Positions 47,680 to 58,323 of a DNA stretch of 64,000 nt are shown in pieces (position 1 is the first letter of the stretch; each line of letters opens with the position of its first letter). The stretch is from positions 9,856,668 to 9,920,667 of the forward strand of contig NC_079519.1 in the NCBI RefSeq assembly GCF_000801105.2, given 5' to 3'. Both the position numbers and the translations under genes were made by a program. The notes under the pieces were generated by a model. It saw only the letters and a program-made list of their open reading frames with translations, had not been told where the DNA came from and searched no databases. The DNA is from Raphanus sativus. Taxonomy: Eukaryota; Streptophyta; Magnoliopsida; Brassicales; Brassicaceae.

Positions 47680-48889
47680 AGATAACGACTACCACAACAC
47701 TTTTCCAACCAGATGATATCTCTTTGATACTTGGGATAAAACCTCACGCTCTGTTGCTCTAGATCCATATGTTTGGAACCACACAAAATTAGGAGTGTAT
47801 TCAGTTAAAACCGGTTATGACCTACCCCGATCGACCAAATTGAGTCTTACACAAAAGGGGTTCTAGAACCAAGAATCACGAGCCTTCAGATCCAGGTGTG
47901 GAAGATAAAGGCCCAGAGTATGATGAAGCATTTCTTGTGGTAGGCTATCTCGGGTTGTATGGCGATGGCGGAGAGGCTCACTTATAAACACTTTGGGCGC
48001 CGATAGGAGTTGTCCTAGATGTGCTGGCCCAGTGGAGTCGATTAATCATTTCCTTTTTGAATGCCTCCCAGCTCTGCAAGTTTGGGCTTTATCGGACTAT
48101 CCTTCCCTTCCGGATTACTTTCCGAGTACATCTATATACCAAAACATGAACTTTCTGTTTTGGAAGAGAAAAGAGGTGGTTCCATTGAGACCACAATTTG
48201 ATACCTTCCCATGGATTTGTTGGTACATTTGGAAGGCGAGGAACGACAAACTCTTTAATGGAGACGTCGTATCCCCGATTTACACTCTCCAATATGCTTC
48301 GCTTGAGGCAGAATGCTGGAGAAAGGTTAACGAAAAGGAGGGAGCAAACGAGAATCATGACGACCCTCCTACTACATAGTTTGAGACAGTGCCCCTTTGA
48401 ATACCTCGTATCCCTACATATCAAATTGATGTGTCATGGAACGATTGTGGTAGTGTCAGTGGCTTAGGGTAGAGTCTTAAGGATCAAATGAGTTCTGAAT
48501 ATTTCGGATTACGGACCTGCCGCAAGAGCCACTCAGCTTTGCATGTTGAGATGAAATGTTTACTTTGGGCAGTCTCATGTATGAGAGATAGGAGGATAAC
48601 CTCTGCTCAGACCTAGTGTATATGACTACAAACCGATGCATTGACCAACATTTACGATAGAGATCGAGGTGTTCCAAAGATTACAAGAGGATTTCGAGGA
48701 TATGAGTCTTTCTCATATTCCTCGGAGTAGGAATGGACGGGCAGATGTTTTAGTAAAAGAAGTAAGGGACCATATGTTATATCTTTTCTCATATAGATGA
48801 GATCCGGCTAGACGGAGGTGCTCCTTGGAGAATCGGCTCGTCTGACCACCACTTAATCTAGTAAAGGTGGGCAGCCGACAAAAAAATAG
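47680..48889 (+). mobile_element. 5'-truncated LINE fragment inside the copia element
   Basis: A plus-strand piece of LINE ORF2 3' end: a GVYSVKTGYDL-type zf-RVT entry near 47790, then a 128-codon frame (47993-48379) with CPRCAGPVESINHFLFECLPALQVW and WICWYIWKARNDKLFNG, followed by decayed RNase H-like sequence. It ends GCAGCCGAC plus seven A at about 48889, after which the copia reading resumes. Several frameshifts. A target duplication is not clear (AGATAA-like at both ends). Confidence 0.75.
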
Positions 48890-49180
48890 ATAATGGAACA
48901 GCTAACAGACCTGTTAACCAAGACACTTGGTCGACAACAACTCAACTATATTTTGTCCAATATGAGCATTTAGGATCTTCTTTCACCATCTTGAGGGGAG
49001 TATTATGATCTGATATATATATGTCAAGTAGTTATAGATCTTTCCTTATACATATCAATCACCTATAATCATGAGATTGCATATATTCTCTTTTCTGTAT
49101 AATAACGATGTATTGAGGCAATGGAAATACAAAGAGAGTTCTCCACTTTTGCAAATTGTACAACTCTCTCTCTCATCAAG

Positions 49181-49481
49181 AAAATTTTGGAGAACATTAT
49201 CAAAGTGATGAGAGAAAACAATTAATTGAAAAGGTCTAGCAATTGGTGTTAAAGTGATGAATTGTTTGGCATTTTGTATTATTTCACAACTTATGTAAAG
49301 TAATTATGCTCTGAATTATGCTAGTGAAGTATTGCTGATGATATGCACAAAGTTGAAAAAAATATAAATATTGAATTCGAGTTTACATATACATTTTGGT
49401 TACTTGATGAACCTATGTAGGGTCCAAAAGTTTGACTACATGCATTTACGCTGTCTTTCTGAGTATTTTCACATCATTTAA
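49181..49481. other. Spacer after the copia remnant
   Basis: The first part may still be the 3' LTR, whose right edge I could not define. No gene. Confidence 0.35.
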
Positions 49482-50217
49482 GAGCATCTGCAAAAAAAAA
49501 AGAAAACTTTCTATAATATTATTTGAAGTTTGAAGGTATTTTTCTTCAAAAGTAAAAATTCAAACTTAGCTTCAAATTTTTTTTAATCTATTCAATAGTC
49601 TTTATATTTATTATAATTAATATAGATCTATAAGACTTTTATAAATAACTATAACATGTATAAAACATATTACAACAATAGTAATTAATAAATCTTACGC
49701 TACAATATAAAATTAAAAATAGAAATACATTTTAAATATTAAAATAAAAGAAAAATACCACATCTTCGGTTACACAATTTGTTTGGACAAATATTTTGGA
49801 GGTTCTGAATCAATTTTACTTGACCATTAGTGTTGTTGTAATATTTAAATATGTGTAGTAATTTTTTTCTTCATGCATTTTTTTAAAAAAATTGTTAAGT
49901 TTTTTGTAATATATTTGTTTTCTAATTCTAGTTTTAAAATAATATAAATTTTATTTATTTAATTTTATCTGTTAAATTTATAAAAACAAATCTGAAATAA
50001 TTATGTGATATAAAAAATTTAAAGATTAAAACGATAAAAATATGAAGCTCAAATTTAAAGTTTTGATTATTGGAACTTCAAATATAAAGTTGAACTCCTT
50101 ATAACTTTTGTTTTGAAAAAAAACTTATCAAAACTTTAAATTTAAAGTTTTGAAATTTTTTTTTAGAGAGCAAAAGATTTTATATTTAATATTATATAAT
50201 TTCTTTTGGAGATGCTA
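49482..50217. mobile_element. Tourist/PIF-like MITE, 0.74 kb, TAA target duplication
   Basis: Starts GAGCATCTGCAAAA and ends TTTTGGAGATGCTA, imperfect inverted partners of each other. TAA is present directly at both sides (49479-49481 and 50218-50220). The inner sequence repeats TTTAAAGTTTTG and CTTCAAAT motifs and is over 80% A/T, without ORF. Same group as the remnant at 42994. Confidence 0.6.
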
Positions 50218-51269
50218 TAAGGATGTTATCATAATTATAGTAGTTTAGCATTTATATTTTAAAAGAGGTTTGAATCAACCACATTTTATCTAATATTAAG
50301 TGCGAGAAATCAAGAACAATCATACTTAAAAAGAAAATCATACTAATCGATAAATTGAATATTTCTCGGTCCAGTTAGACCATTTATACACTAAAATCAT
50401 ATTAACGGTAAGAACTCTACAAAAAACTATATATATAAATGATCATATATATTTTAATTAATTTTATTAAATATGTGTAATTTGAGCCTCTTAAATTTTT
50501 TTTTTTAATATCATTATTTCGAATAGCTGCTTATTAAAACAAAAAGGTTTTCCCTTCATTCTTTTACATTTATATTTTTTCCCTTTTAAATATTTTATTG
50601 GTAAGAATGCTCTATATGTGTCTTACGATTCCCACTTTAACCATGCCTATCTTTATAGCTAGACCTCATGGATCACTATCTAATGATTGAAAACGTGATC
50701 GTACCCAATTTTTGTTCATGTTTGATCAATTGACTCTTTTTCAGTCTACCCAATTTTCATCTTGGGAATATTATATTGGACGTCCACATTTGTATCATAG
50801 CTCACTTTATGCCAAACTATAAGCACCAAGCAAAGAGGATTTGGTATAAAATAGCACATCCATTCACTTATTTACTTTATTATTATTATTCTGATACTGT
50901 TTTGTTTTTCTCACGCCAATTATTGAAGAAGCAAACGTTGCATTTTCATTTATTATTTTGTCTGTACGTTGAATTTATTATGTAAAAAAGTAAGAACAGT
51001 TTTACTTATTATTTTTCACAGTATGGTAAGTTCAACTTGTTCGGTACATTTATTTCCTTATCCACACCATTCATGATCTATTTCCGTGTGTATTACAACT
51101 ATTTTAGCTACTTATAAAGAGATTCCGCTAGGAACTATCGAAGATAATATGTAGTTAGGTCTAAAAGCGTTACTCAAAATCATCGATATATCCATTCCAT
51201 TGTTTTTACACTACAAATATACATCGTAATGTAATAGCCGCCTCTCGTCCACATTCATGATATTCCAGT

Positions 51270-51322
51270 GAATAGTAATCCATTCACTTTTTTTTTGTAA
51301 AAGGGAATAGTAAACCATTCAC
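51270..51322 (-). repeat. 17-nt A-tail micro-insertion, 18-bp duplication
   Basis: GAATAGTAATCCATTCAC (51270-51287) recurs with one change at 51305-51322. The 17 bases between read CCTTTTAC plus nine A on the minus strand. Confidence 0.6.
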
Positions 51323-51344
51323 GGTTACTTGTTTTCTTTAGGAT

Positions 51345-51389
51345 AAACATACATATGGAATCTTAGTCAAAAAAAAAACATACATATGG
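51345..51389 (+). repeat. 17-nt A-tail micro-insertion, 14-bp duplication
   Basis: AAACATACATATGG at 51345-51358 recurs at 51376-51389. The insert reads AATCTTAGTC followed by A's. Confidence 0.6.
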
Positions 51390-51675
51390 GATATTATATT
51401 AGAATCCAAAACGGAAAGTGACAAATGACTAGTGGAATACTGAAAAAGTTGTGCTCTTTCAAATTTCAAAGTTGTAGCGATCGAATGACGGTATGTAGCG
51501 TTCAGCAAAATAATTGGAACAAATTATTTATAAAAAAAAAATAGCATAGTGTAAAACATACGATTTATCAGTTCCGTGTCATTCAGTTAAATAGGAAAAG
51601 AGGTTTAAGGCATGGCCGCATGGGCTTTGATCTTTAACGAAACACTAGATTTTGATCTGCGCTTCGTTAAAGACA

Positions 51676-52408
51676 CTAGATTTTGACCCGCGCTTTCAAA
51701 GCGCGGATTTATGTTTGGTGAAAATTTTATATAATCACATTTAAATAATCCGTCTTGTACATGTATTTATATAATCCGTCTCATATATGTATTTTATATC
51801 CAGATTTATGTTTGGTAAAACTATATTATACATGTATTTTTAGGTTTTTAATTTTGAATTAGATATTTTAAATATAAATCAATATAACAGTTTTATAGTT
51901 TTGATCGGTGTTTTGAAATTTGACTGAGACCTGCGGTTGAATGAATTACCGGTTGATCAAAGATAAATTCAGTTTGGGTTTGGGTTTGAAAAAAAAACAA
52001 AATTTAAAAATCCAATAAAAACTACTAAAATCGAAATCCAGTTACCGGTTGAACCACTGGTTGAACCAATAAACAATTTTTATTTTTAATAAATAATTTT
52101 TGTTAGATAGTTGAGATTATATTTAGGAAAAAGCGGTTTAAAACCAAACTATTAAATAGTTTGAGAAAAAACGATGCAGTTTCAAACATGTCCGGTTGGA
52201 AAAATATTAAAATGATGCAGTATCAAACACGGAATAATCACATACCAAAATTGAATTAGGAAACCGGTGGTTAATGACAAACAAAAAACAATTAAAAAAG
52301 AAACCAATGCAGAATGTCCAAAATATCATTAATAAATACAAAAGAAAACCTATTTAATAAGGGTAAACAGAGTAAAAATCCAAATGTGCTTGTAATTTAA
52401 TAGTCAGA
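51676..52408 (-). mobile_element. Non-autonomous Helitron with doubled 3' end
   Basis: On the minus strand it starts A|TCTGACTATTAAATTACAAGC at 52408 and ends with the hairpin CCGCGCTTTGAAAGCGCGG, then TCAAAATCTAG|T at 51676. A second TCAAAATCTAG|T lies 31 bp beyond, at 51645. Closely related ends are seen in the Helitron at 54577-55887. No ORF. Confidence 0.65.
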
Positions 52409-53086
52409 TTTGTTTTGATCTTCAAATTTGTGTATATATATAACTTCAAAATTATGAAAAGAATTTGTGATTTGACCCTTTAGTTTTTATTCTGTTGTAA
52501 AATATGTGTGTTTCCTTAAATATCAAAGTTTTCTTTATTTTAAAAACTATTTATGATCTTATAAATCTCAGGATCGTCTCTAACTAAGACATTTGATTTT
52601 GTGTTTAAAGATATTTTTTTTCTTTCGTCATGCCAAAAACAAAGTTATGCTATTTCAATCCATTAAATCTTTTTGCATTTGTCTACAAATTTATTATATT
52701 TAACTTTTCACTAACTTCTTATGTGTTTGAATCAGTTTCTATCAGTTTTTTTTGTTGATAATTACTTTTACATGTTTTATTATACGTCCTAGGTAATACT
52801 TTCCCTTTAGGTGTTAAGTATATATATCATTTGTAAATCATAGCTTCATATGTGTTTATATATGTTTGACTTAAATATTTTTGTCAACAATTTATTTATA
52901 AACATTTTCATTGTATTTTTATTTTCTTTATTTTTATTTAAAAAAATATTTTATAAGAAATGAAAATATTTAAACAGATACTAGAATTTTATTTTGCTTT
53001 TCATGAAAAGCTCTAGCCATGGCTCTGCGATCATAAAATGTGTAGAAGGAATGAAACAAATTAACGTTGAGTGATTATTTTAACAA
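52409..53086. other. AT-rich region
   Basis: No gene and no clear element ends. T-rich stretches only. Confidence 0.4.
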
Positions 53087-53350
53087 ATGCGGTTGAATAT
53101 AGTAAACGAGGATTCTTCCTTTTTGTTTCTCCCACCTCTTCCGTATAACTCTAGTCACCACTCTATTTTCTTCTGCTCAAAGAAGCTGACGATGGCTACA
53201 ATTGCCGCCGGACCCCTCCCCATCCGACCAAGCCCGTGCTTTAGTAATAAAAAAGTAAACATTCATTTAGGCAGCAAACTTTTAAAGAAAATTACGGGCA
53301 TCATCTTATGTAAATATTAAGGGCATACTATAATTATAAAAATAAGAGAT
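53087..53350 (+). pseudogene. Orphan 5' exon with plastid-transit-like start
   Basis: A pyrimidine-rich leader-like stretch (CTCCCACCTCTTCCG..) precedes an ATG at 53192 encoding MATIAAGPLPIRPSPCFSNK. This is S/P/A-rich with basic residues, as in chloroplast transit peptides. The frame continues into AT-rich sequence and stops at 53320. A Helitron begins about 30 bp later. It looks like the first exon of a nuclear gene for a plastid protein, cut off by rearrangement or left behind by gene capture. The parent gene is not recognised. Confidence 0.4.
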
Positions 53351-54070
53351 TCCCTAAATATTATTTGAGATTTTCTCAAATTTTGCTTATGTTTTATTTT
53401 TATAATCACTTTCACTTAACAAAAATGGCATGACATACTAGCAATTATGACATGGCTTATGGCTACTTGTGACATGGACAATCACATCTAATTATACATA
53501 TTAATAATTTATATATCATCACTAAAGTAAATATATTTAAATATAACAATAGCTAATGTAATGACAAAAATATGACAACATCTTACAAATTTTGAAATAT
53601 TTTTTGTTCTACTTTTATAATAATAAAAATTTTATTACTAAAAATTTCTTCAAACTTCTATGCAAATTTTTTTAAAAAATATATAATTTTAAATTCTAAT
53701 GCCCATTAGTTTCCTTTTGATATCTATACATTTTAGAAACATTATTTATTTTATACTTTTGATAATTATAAAATTTTGTTTCGATCTTTATAAAAAAATA
53801 TACAAGTTAATTAACATAATTTAATCAAAAGAAATAGATAAAAATCTACCTAACACTATAATTTAAAGATATACATATCAATTAGTAAATACAAGTTTAA
53901 ACTAAACAAAATGGTTTATTTAATTTTAATTTTTATGTATACTTAAATCAAAATCCATTAAAATATTTATAGGAAAATAATAAAATATAAAATATGAACA
54001 AAATTTTATTATTAAATATAATTTAGATTTAAAATTTTTGTTATTGCACATGTTGCACGAAAAAATCTAG
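53351..54070 (+). mobile_element. Non-autonomous Helitron
   Basis: The 5' region (TCCCTAAATATTATTTGAGA) and inner motifs (GACATACTAGCAATTATGACATG) match the element at 5637-6845. It ends with the hairpin TGCACATGTTGCA and CTAG|T at 54067-54070. The exact 5' base is uncertain because the flanking base is T. No ORF. Confidence 0.55.
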
Positions 54071-54576
54071 TTATACTGTGAAAGCATAGTGGCAGTTAGG
54101 ATAAAGAAAAATATGGATTTGTGATTAAAAACATGGATTTCACAAGTAACAATAATGTAAATAATTGTTAATATTAATGAATAAGAGTAATTAGAGTGAT
54201 CAACTATAATAAGTTTTGGTTGTATATATTCTAAAGTAAATTTTAAAACTAATTTGATAAAATTATACTTTTTAAAAATATTTAAGTGACTTGGTTATTT
54301 TATATCTATACTATTATTTATGAAGTGATTTGACTGATGTATCATGTTCTCCATGATTTTAGGTAATTTTGCTTATTTGTTAACTTTTAGGAAGAATGAT
54401 TAATTTTAATAATAGTATTATTTAAAAATCTATCTTATTTTATATATATACACATGTACATATTTTAATATATTTGAGAAAATTAATTATTAAATATATA
54501 TTAACAAATTCTATTAGTGATTTTTCTTATCTATACAGTATGTAATTATCTTTCTAACTTATATTTTAATTGTGGA
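54071..54576 (+). other. Spacer with a truncated Helitron 5' end
   Basis: At 54305 a Helitron start (A|TCTATACTATTATTTATGAAGTG) appears. Its 3' end is missing: the next minus-strand Helitron ends at 54577. No gene. Confidence 0.45.
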
Positions 54577-55887
54577 CTAGATTTTGACCCGCGCTTTCAA
54601 AGCGCGGGTTTATTTTCCTTTATTTTTTTTAATTACAGCGCGGATTTATTTTCCTTTATTTTTTTTAAAATTGACAAATATTTAGTAAATGTCATATTTT
54701 CATATATTTGTTTTTTTTATAAAAGACTTAAGCCTTTTATTTTTCTTTATCGTGTTTCATTTCAAATGAGTATAGGCCTGAGCACAATATCCGGATCCGA
54801 AGAACCAACTTGAAACCGACCCGAAAATCAGGGTTCCAAATCCGATCAGACCCGGGGTAAATATCCGAATGAGTTCTAAATTGCTATATCCGAAGAACCG
54901 GTCCCGAACCCGACCCGAACCGAGAACCGAATGAGTACCCGAAGATATCTGAAATGTGAATATATATCTAAAAATCTATGTTATAATTATATTTATAATT
55001 ATTTTAATATTTTAAATTAATATTATAAGTTAAATATAGTAGTTATTTTCAATACTTTTGAGTATTTTTGGATAAAATATGATAGTTTGGATAAAAGTTT
55101 ATCCAAAAAAACTGTATATATTGGATATTTTTGGTTATTTTTGGTTACTTTTGAGTAATTTGGATACAAAAATTTGAACTGAATTGGATACTTTGGTTAC
55201 TTTGAGTACAAATAACCAAACCCGTTTTAGATACTTTGGTTATTTGGTTATTTTCATGTTCTTATGCATGAGAACCGAACTCACCCGGAAAGACCCGACT
55301 CGAACCCGACCCAAAATTTTATAATATCTGAATGGAGTTTAATTTCAAAACCCGAAAAACCTGATACCCGAAAAAACCGATCCGTATCCGAATGGGTACC
55401 CGAACGTTCAGGTCTAATGAATATTTATGTTTAGAAAATTAAAGTTTATTTTTAATGAACTAAGTTGGTATAACTTAATTTTATTATGTTGTTAATTTTT
55501 TAGATAAAAAATTATATACTCTTAATAAAGATTTATACTTTTCAATGAAAAAATTCAAAATTTTTTATGAATGCTTAAGTTATATTAAAAAGAAAAAAAC
55601 ATAATAGTTAAGTGATTATTTTTTTTTCACTACACAAAATATTAAGAATGGTTGAAAATAAATTATTTGAACTTGGAGGAAAAAATAAGAATTGGATATG
55701 ATTTCTTGATCGGCCCAAATGACCCAAAAAAGATCTGATATGGGGAGTGGGCTGGATAAAAAAAATGACCCAATATAGATATGTTATTAATATTACTTGA
55801 TTGCCCTTAATGAAATAAGCAATGTGAGTTAAAGAAAGGGCATGTTTAGTAAAAAATCCAAATGTGCTTGTACTTTAATAGTATAGA
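54577..55887 (-). mobile_element. Non-autonomous Helitron hosting a MULE-like element
   Basis: On the minus strand it starts A|TCTATACTATTAAAGTACAAGC at 55887 and ends with hairpin CCCGCGCTTTGAAAGCGCGGG and TCAAAATCTAG|T at 54577. Its own sequence is interrupted by the TIR element at 54774-55415; without that it is about 0.67 kb, close to the related copy at 51676-52408. Confidence 0.7.
54774..55415. mobile_element. Non-autonomous Mutator-like element rich in CCCGAACC
   Basis: Ends AGGCCTGAGC and GTTCAGGTCT are inverted partners. Outside them AATGAGTAT (54765-54773) and AATGAATAT (55416-55424) form a 9-bp target duplication with one change, as expected for Mutator-like transposons. The interior holds many CCCGAACC / CCGAATG / GACCCG motifs at both ends in opposite orientation and an AT-rich middle. 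No transposase ORF. Confidence 0.6.
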
Positions 55888-56876
55888 TGTAAATACAAAA
55901 TATTAAACCTCCCACATGTGTGTATATAGAGAAAGTGCATGTTACGTTAATTTCAATGTGAGCCACTTCCTTTGATACAAATAAAAGTATTTTTATTAAT
56001 GAAAAGCATGCCATATTTTTTAAACCAACTACTTTGGTTTTAATAAATAAATTTAAATCAGAAAACAATAGATAGAAATTAAGATGTGAACAGCTAAACA
56101 ATTGTTTTCGTTGAGATAGGTTTCAATAGTTAGCATACATTATCCTTAATAAATAATTTTATTTATTATATATAACTAACTATAAATTTATCATAATAAT
56201 AAATTAGTATTATTTATTTTCGTTCAAAATATTGAAAATTAAAGAAATATTAAAATAAGTTTGTGTATATTTATCAAGTACACCAATGAAATACTTTTTG
56301 TTTGTTTTGGTAAATGTATTAAGAGAACTGTTTGTTTTGTTTTTATTGTAGTGTTTAGTTTACTTAATTGTTAGTTGTTTTATCACTTTATGTATGTCAC
56401 CGCTTTAAAGAGGAAATATGAAATGAAAGAGATAAAAGTTCGTCTTATTTAATTTTATTGCATAAAGAATGTTGGATATGTAGTTAGGGTTTTATAGTTT
56501 TGTTGAGTCTATTAATATTTAAAAGATGGGACTGACAAGAAAAATTATATAAATATGCTTAAAATTATAAAAGAAACTTACCAAACTATTTTTTAATTAA
56601 TCATGTATATATTAATAATTAATAAATACTATAAGATGGTTATGCCCGCAATCTAATAAAACAGTATAATAGTTAAGAATAAACACTTAACCATTTTTTG
56701 AAAAGTTATGACGTTATAATTAATATTTTGTTTGTTAATTTTAGTTCTTATATATTTTTATTCTATAGCAATTTGTATCATTTTTATATTCTGAATGCTA
56801 TGTATTACCGTATAAACTTTTATTATTTGGTGTTTACAAAAAAAACTTTTATTATTTAAAAATTTTCCATTTTGGG
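55888..56876. other. AT-rich region with a micro-insertion
   Basis: No gene. At 56814-56857 a 14-nt insert ending in A's is flanked by AAACTTTTATTATTT (56814-56828 and 56843-56857), a perfect 15-bp duplication. Confidence 0.45.
56814..56857 (+). repeat. 14-nt A-tail micro-insertion, perfect 15-bp duplication
   Basis: AAACTTTTATTATTT flanks GGTGTTTAC plus five A. Part of the recurring pattern described in the findings. Confidence 0.6.
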
Positions 56877-57100
56877 CAGGCATAGACGTTGTCACGTTCA
56901 TCTCCACCATACCCACCGTCTTTCATCATACATCGCAACCTTCTTGTCCTTACAGCTCTGGATCTCTGTTGCGACAAACTAAATGGAAGATGGGGTGCAT
57001 GCCTTTCTTCTTTGGAGTGCAGACGACGTCATGAGAGTTCGCGAAGCCCGGTGTCTTTGTCTATCTGCTTCCTCCGTTAAGAGCAATGGAGCGGTGGTAC

Positions 57101-57339
57101 CAATGGCGGAGCCATGTGGTGAGAAGGGGTCAATTGACCCTTATGACTTTTACAAAAATATGTATTTAGCTTATGTAAGTTAGGTTTTTGCCGGAAAATT
57201 TGGTAAAAATTCTTTAGTTTGACTCCGATATCATAAGTTCGAACTTTTTCTTTGACCCATGTTAATATTTTGTTAGTAATGTTACATAATAATTTTAATA
57301 AATGATCTCCATAAAAAATAATGCTGGTTCCGCCATTGG
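57101..57339. mobile_element. hAT-type MITE
   Basis: 239 bp, starting CAATGGCGGAGCCA and ending TGGTTCCGCCATTG, inverted partners typical of plant hAT elements. Flanks GGTGGTAC (57093-57100) and GGTGATAC (57340-57347) form an 8-bp target duplication with one change. The GGGTCAATTGACCC palindrome just inside the left end is common in this group. No transposase. Confidence 0.75.
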
Positions 57340-57526
57340 GTGATACTCTGTTGCCTCTTCCTCTAATATCAAGTTTCAACTTCGATGTTATCTTTCCTGT
57401 TTGGGCTTGTTCACTTTCCTATGTGCTTGGAAGTTTTAGATGCTTAGAATCTGTAACTTTTCGAGTTGTGATATATAGAAAGGCTTAAGAGAATAATGGA
57501 AGGATGGGCTTTAGATGCTTAGAATC

Positions 57527-58323
57527 TGTAATATCTCAAGTTGTGATATACTTATGTCATCAAAGTTGACTTATTTATTCCGTCACACATCCGTTTACAA
57601 CTCCAGAGTTAAGCGTGCTTGAGCTGGAGTGGTGGAAGAATGGATAACCTATCGGAAAGTGATTCGCGATACCGTGCAAGTGAGACCAAAGTACGGAAAA
57701 AGGTCAGGTGGTGATTTACGAGGAAATATTAGGTAGTGATTGCAGGGTCAGTAAACAATGATTTCGAGCCTTGAAATTTTTACGGACCGAACGTTAGAAG
57801 GGCTGGGGCTCATGGACCGAGAGAGTGGGTGTGGACGGCCCATTAGCTGTGGGCAGTCGGGGTGTAACAAGTGGTATCTGATATGGTTAGCCATCTCGGT
57901 TCTCACCTGAGAGGCATCTTGAGACATGTCGTGGAGTGCAAATGAGGACGTTGCGTTCTTTGAGAGGTGATGAATTGTAACATCCTGAGTTGTGATATAT
58001 GTAAAGGCTTAAGAGAACTGATTTGGCTATCTATGCCACCAAAGTTGGCTTACTTTTTCCGTTACAAATCCGTTTAGAACTCCAGAGTTAAGCGTGCTTG
58101 AGCTGGAGTAGTGGAATGATGGATAATCTATTGGGAAGTGATTCGATATACCGTGCAAGTGAGGTCAAAGTACGGGGATAGGTCATGTGGTGATTGCAGC
58201 TCAGTAAACAATGATTTCGAGGCTTGAAAAATTTACGGACCGACCGTTGGAAAGGGATGAGACCCATGGGCCGAAAGAGCGGACGTGGGTGGCACGTTAA
58301 TCCTGGACGGTCGGGGCGTAACA
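57527..58323 (+). mobile_element. Cassandra TRIM retrotransposon with 5S rRNA-like LTRs
   Basis: Two LTRs, 57527-57869 (343 bp) and 57976-58323 (348 bp), begin TGTAA and end GTAACA. The 5-bp duplication GAATC flanks the element (57522-57526, 58324-58328). A Met-tRNA primer-binding site TGGTATCTGA starts 2 bp after the first LTR (57872). The inner region is only 106 bp and codes for nothing. Each LTR contains a diverged 5S rRNA gene segment: AACTCCAGAGTTAAGCGTGC followed by a GGATAACC box, at about 57598-57680 and 58077-58160. 5S-bearing LTRs without coding sequence define the Cassandra group. It must be mobilised by an autonomous partner. Confidence 0.88.

Larger units (their letters stand above)
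46292..49180 (+). mobile_element. Degenerate Ty1/copia element, internally deleted and interrupted
   Basis: A 5' LTR trace (ACGATCTGATATATAT, 46292) is swallowed by a (TA)n tract. A Gag-start-like stretch (46405-46470) is fused directly to reverse-transcriptase sequence (TIERYKARLVV, then [16 protein letters not shown]), so much of gag, protease and integrase is deleted. RT and RNase H (SYAVHILAQFLKTPHSKHWE, SAYCDSD) follow with many stops and frameshifts up to about 47670. The 3' end (QQLNYILSNMSI) resumes at about 48890. A purine tract TTGAGGGGAG and an LTR beginning at 49006 (TGATCTGATATATATATG) close the element. A LINE fragment interrupts it at about 47680-48889. Nothing is functional. 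Confidence 0.8.
50221..51675. other. Intergenic region with two micro-insertions
   Basis: No gene; the 50776-50985 ORF looks like chance. At 51270-51322 and 51345-51389 lie two A-tail micro-insertions of opposite orientation. At 51645-51648 a second Helitron-like CTAG end sits just outside the Helitron that ends at 51676. Confidence 0.45.

Noticed and set aside
57590..57690. Possible real 5S rRNA gene
   Set aside because: The match is diverged, repeated in both LTRs and enclosed by LTR ends, primer site and target duplication, so it is Cassandra sequence.
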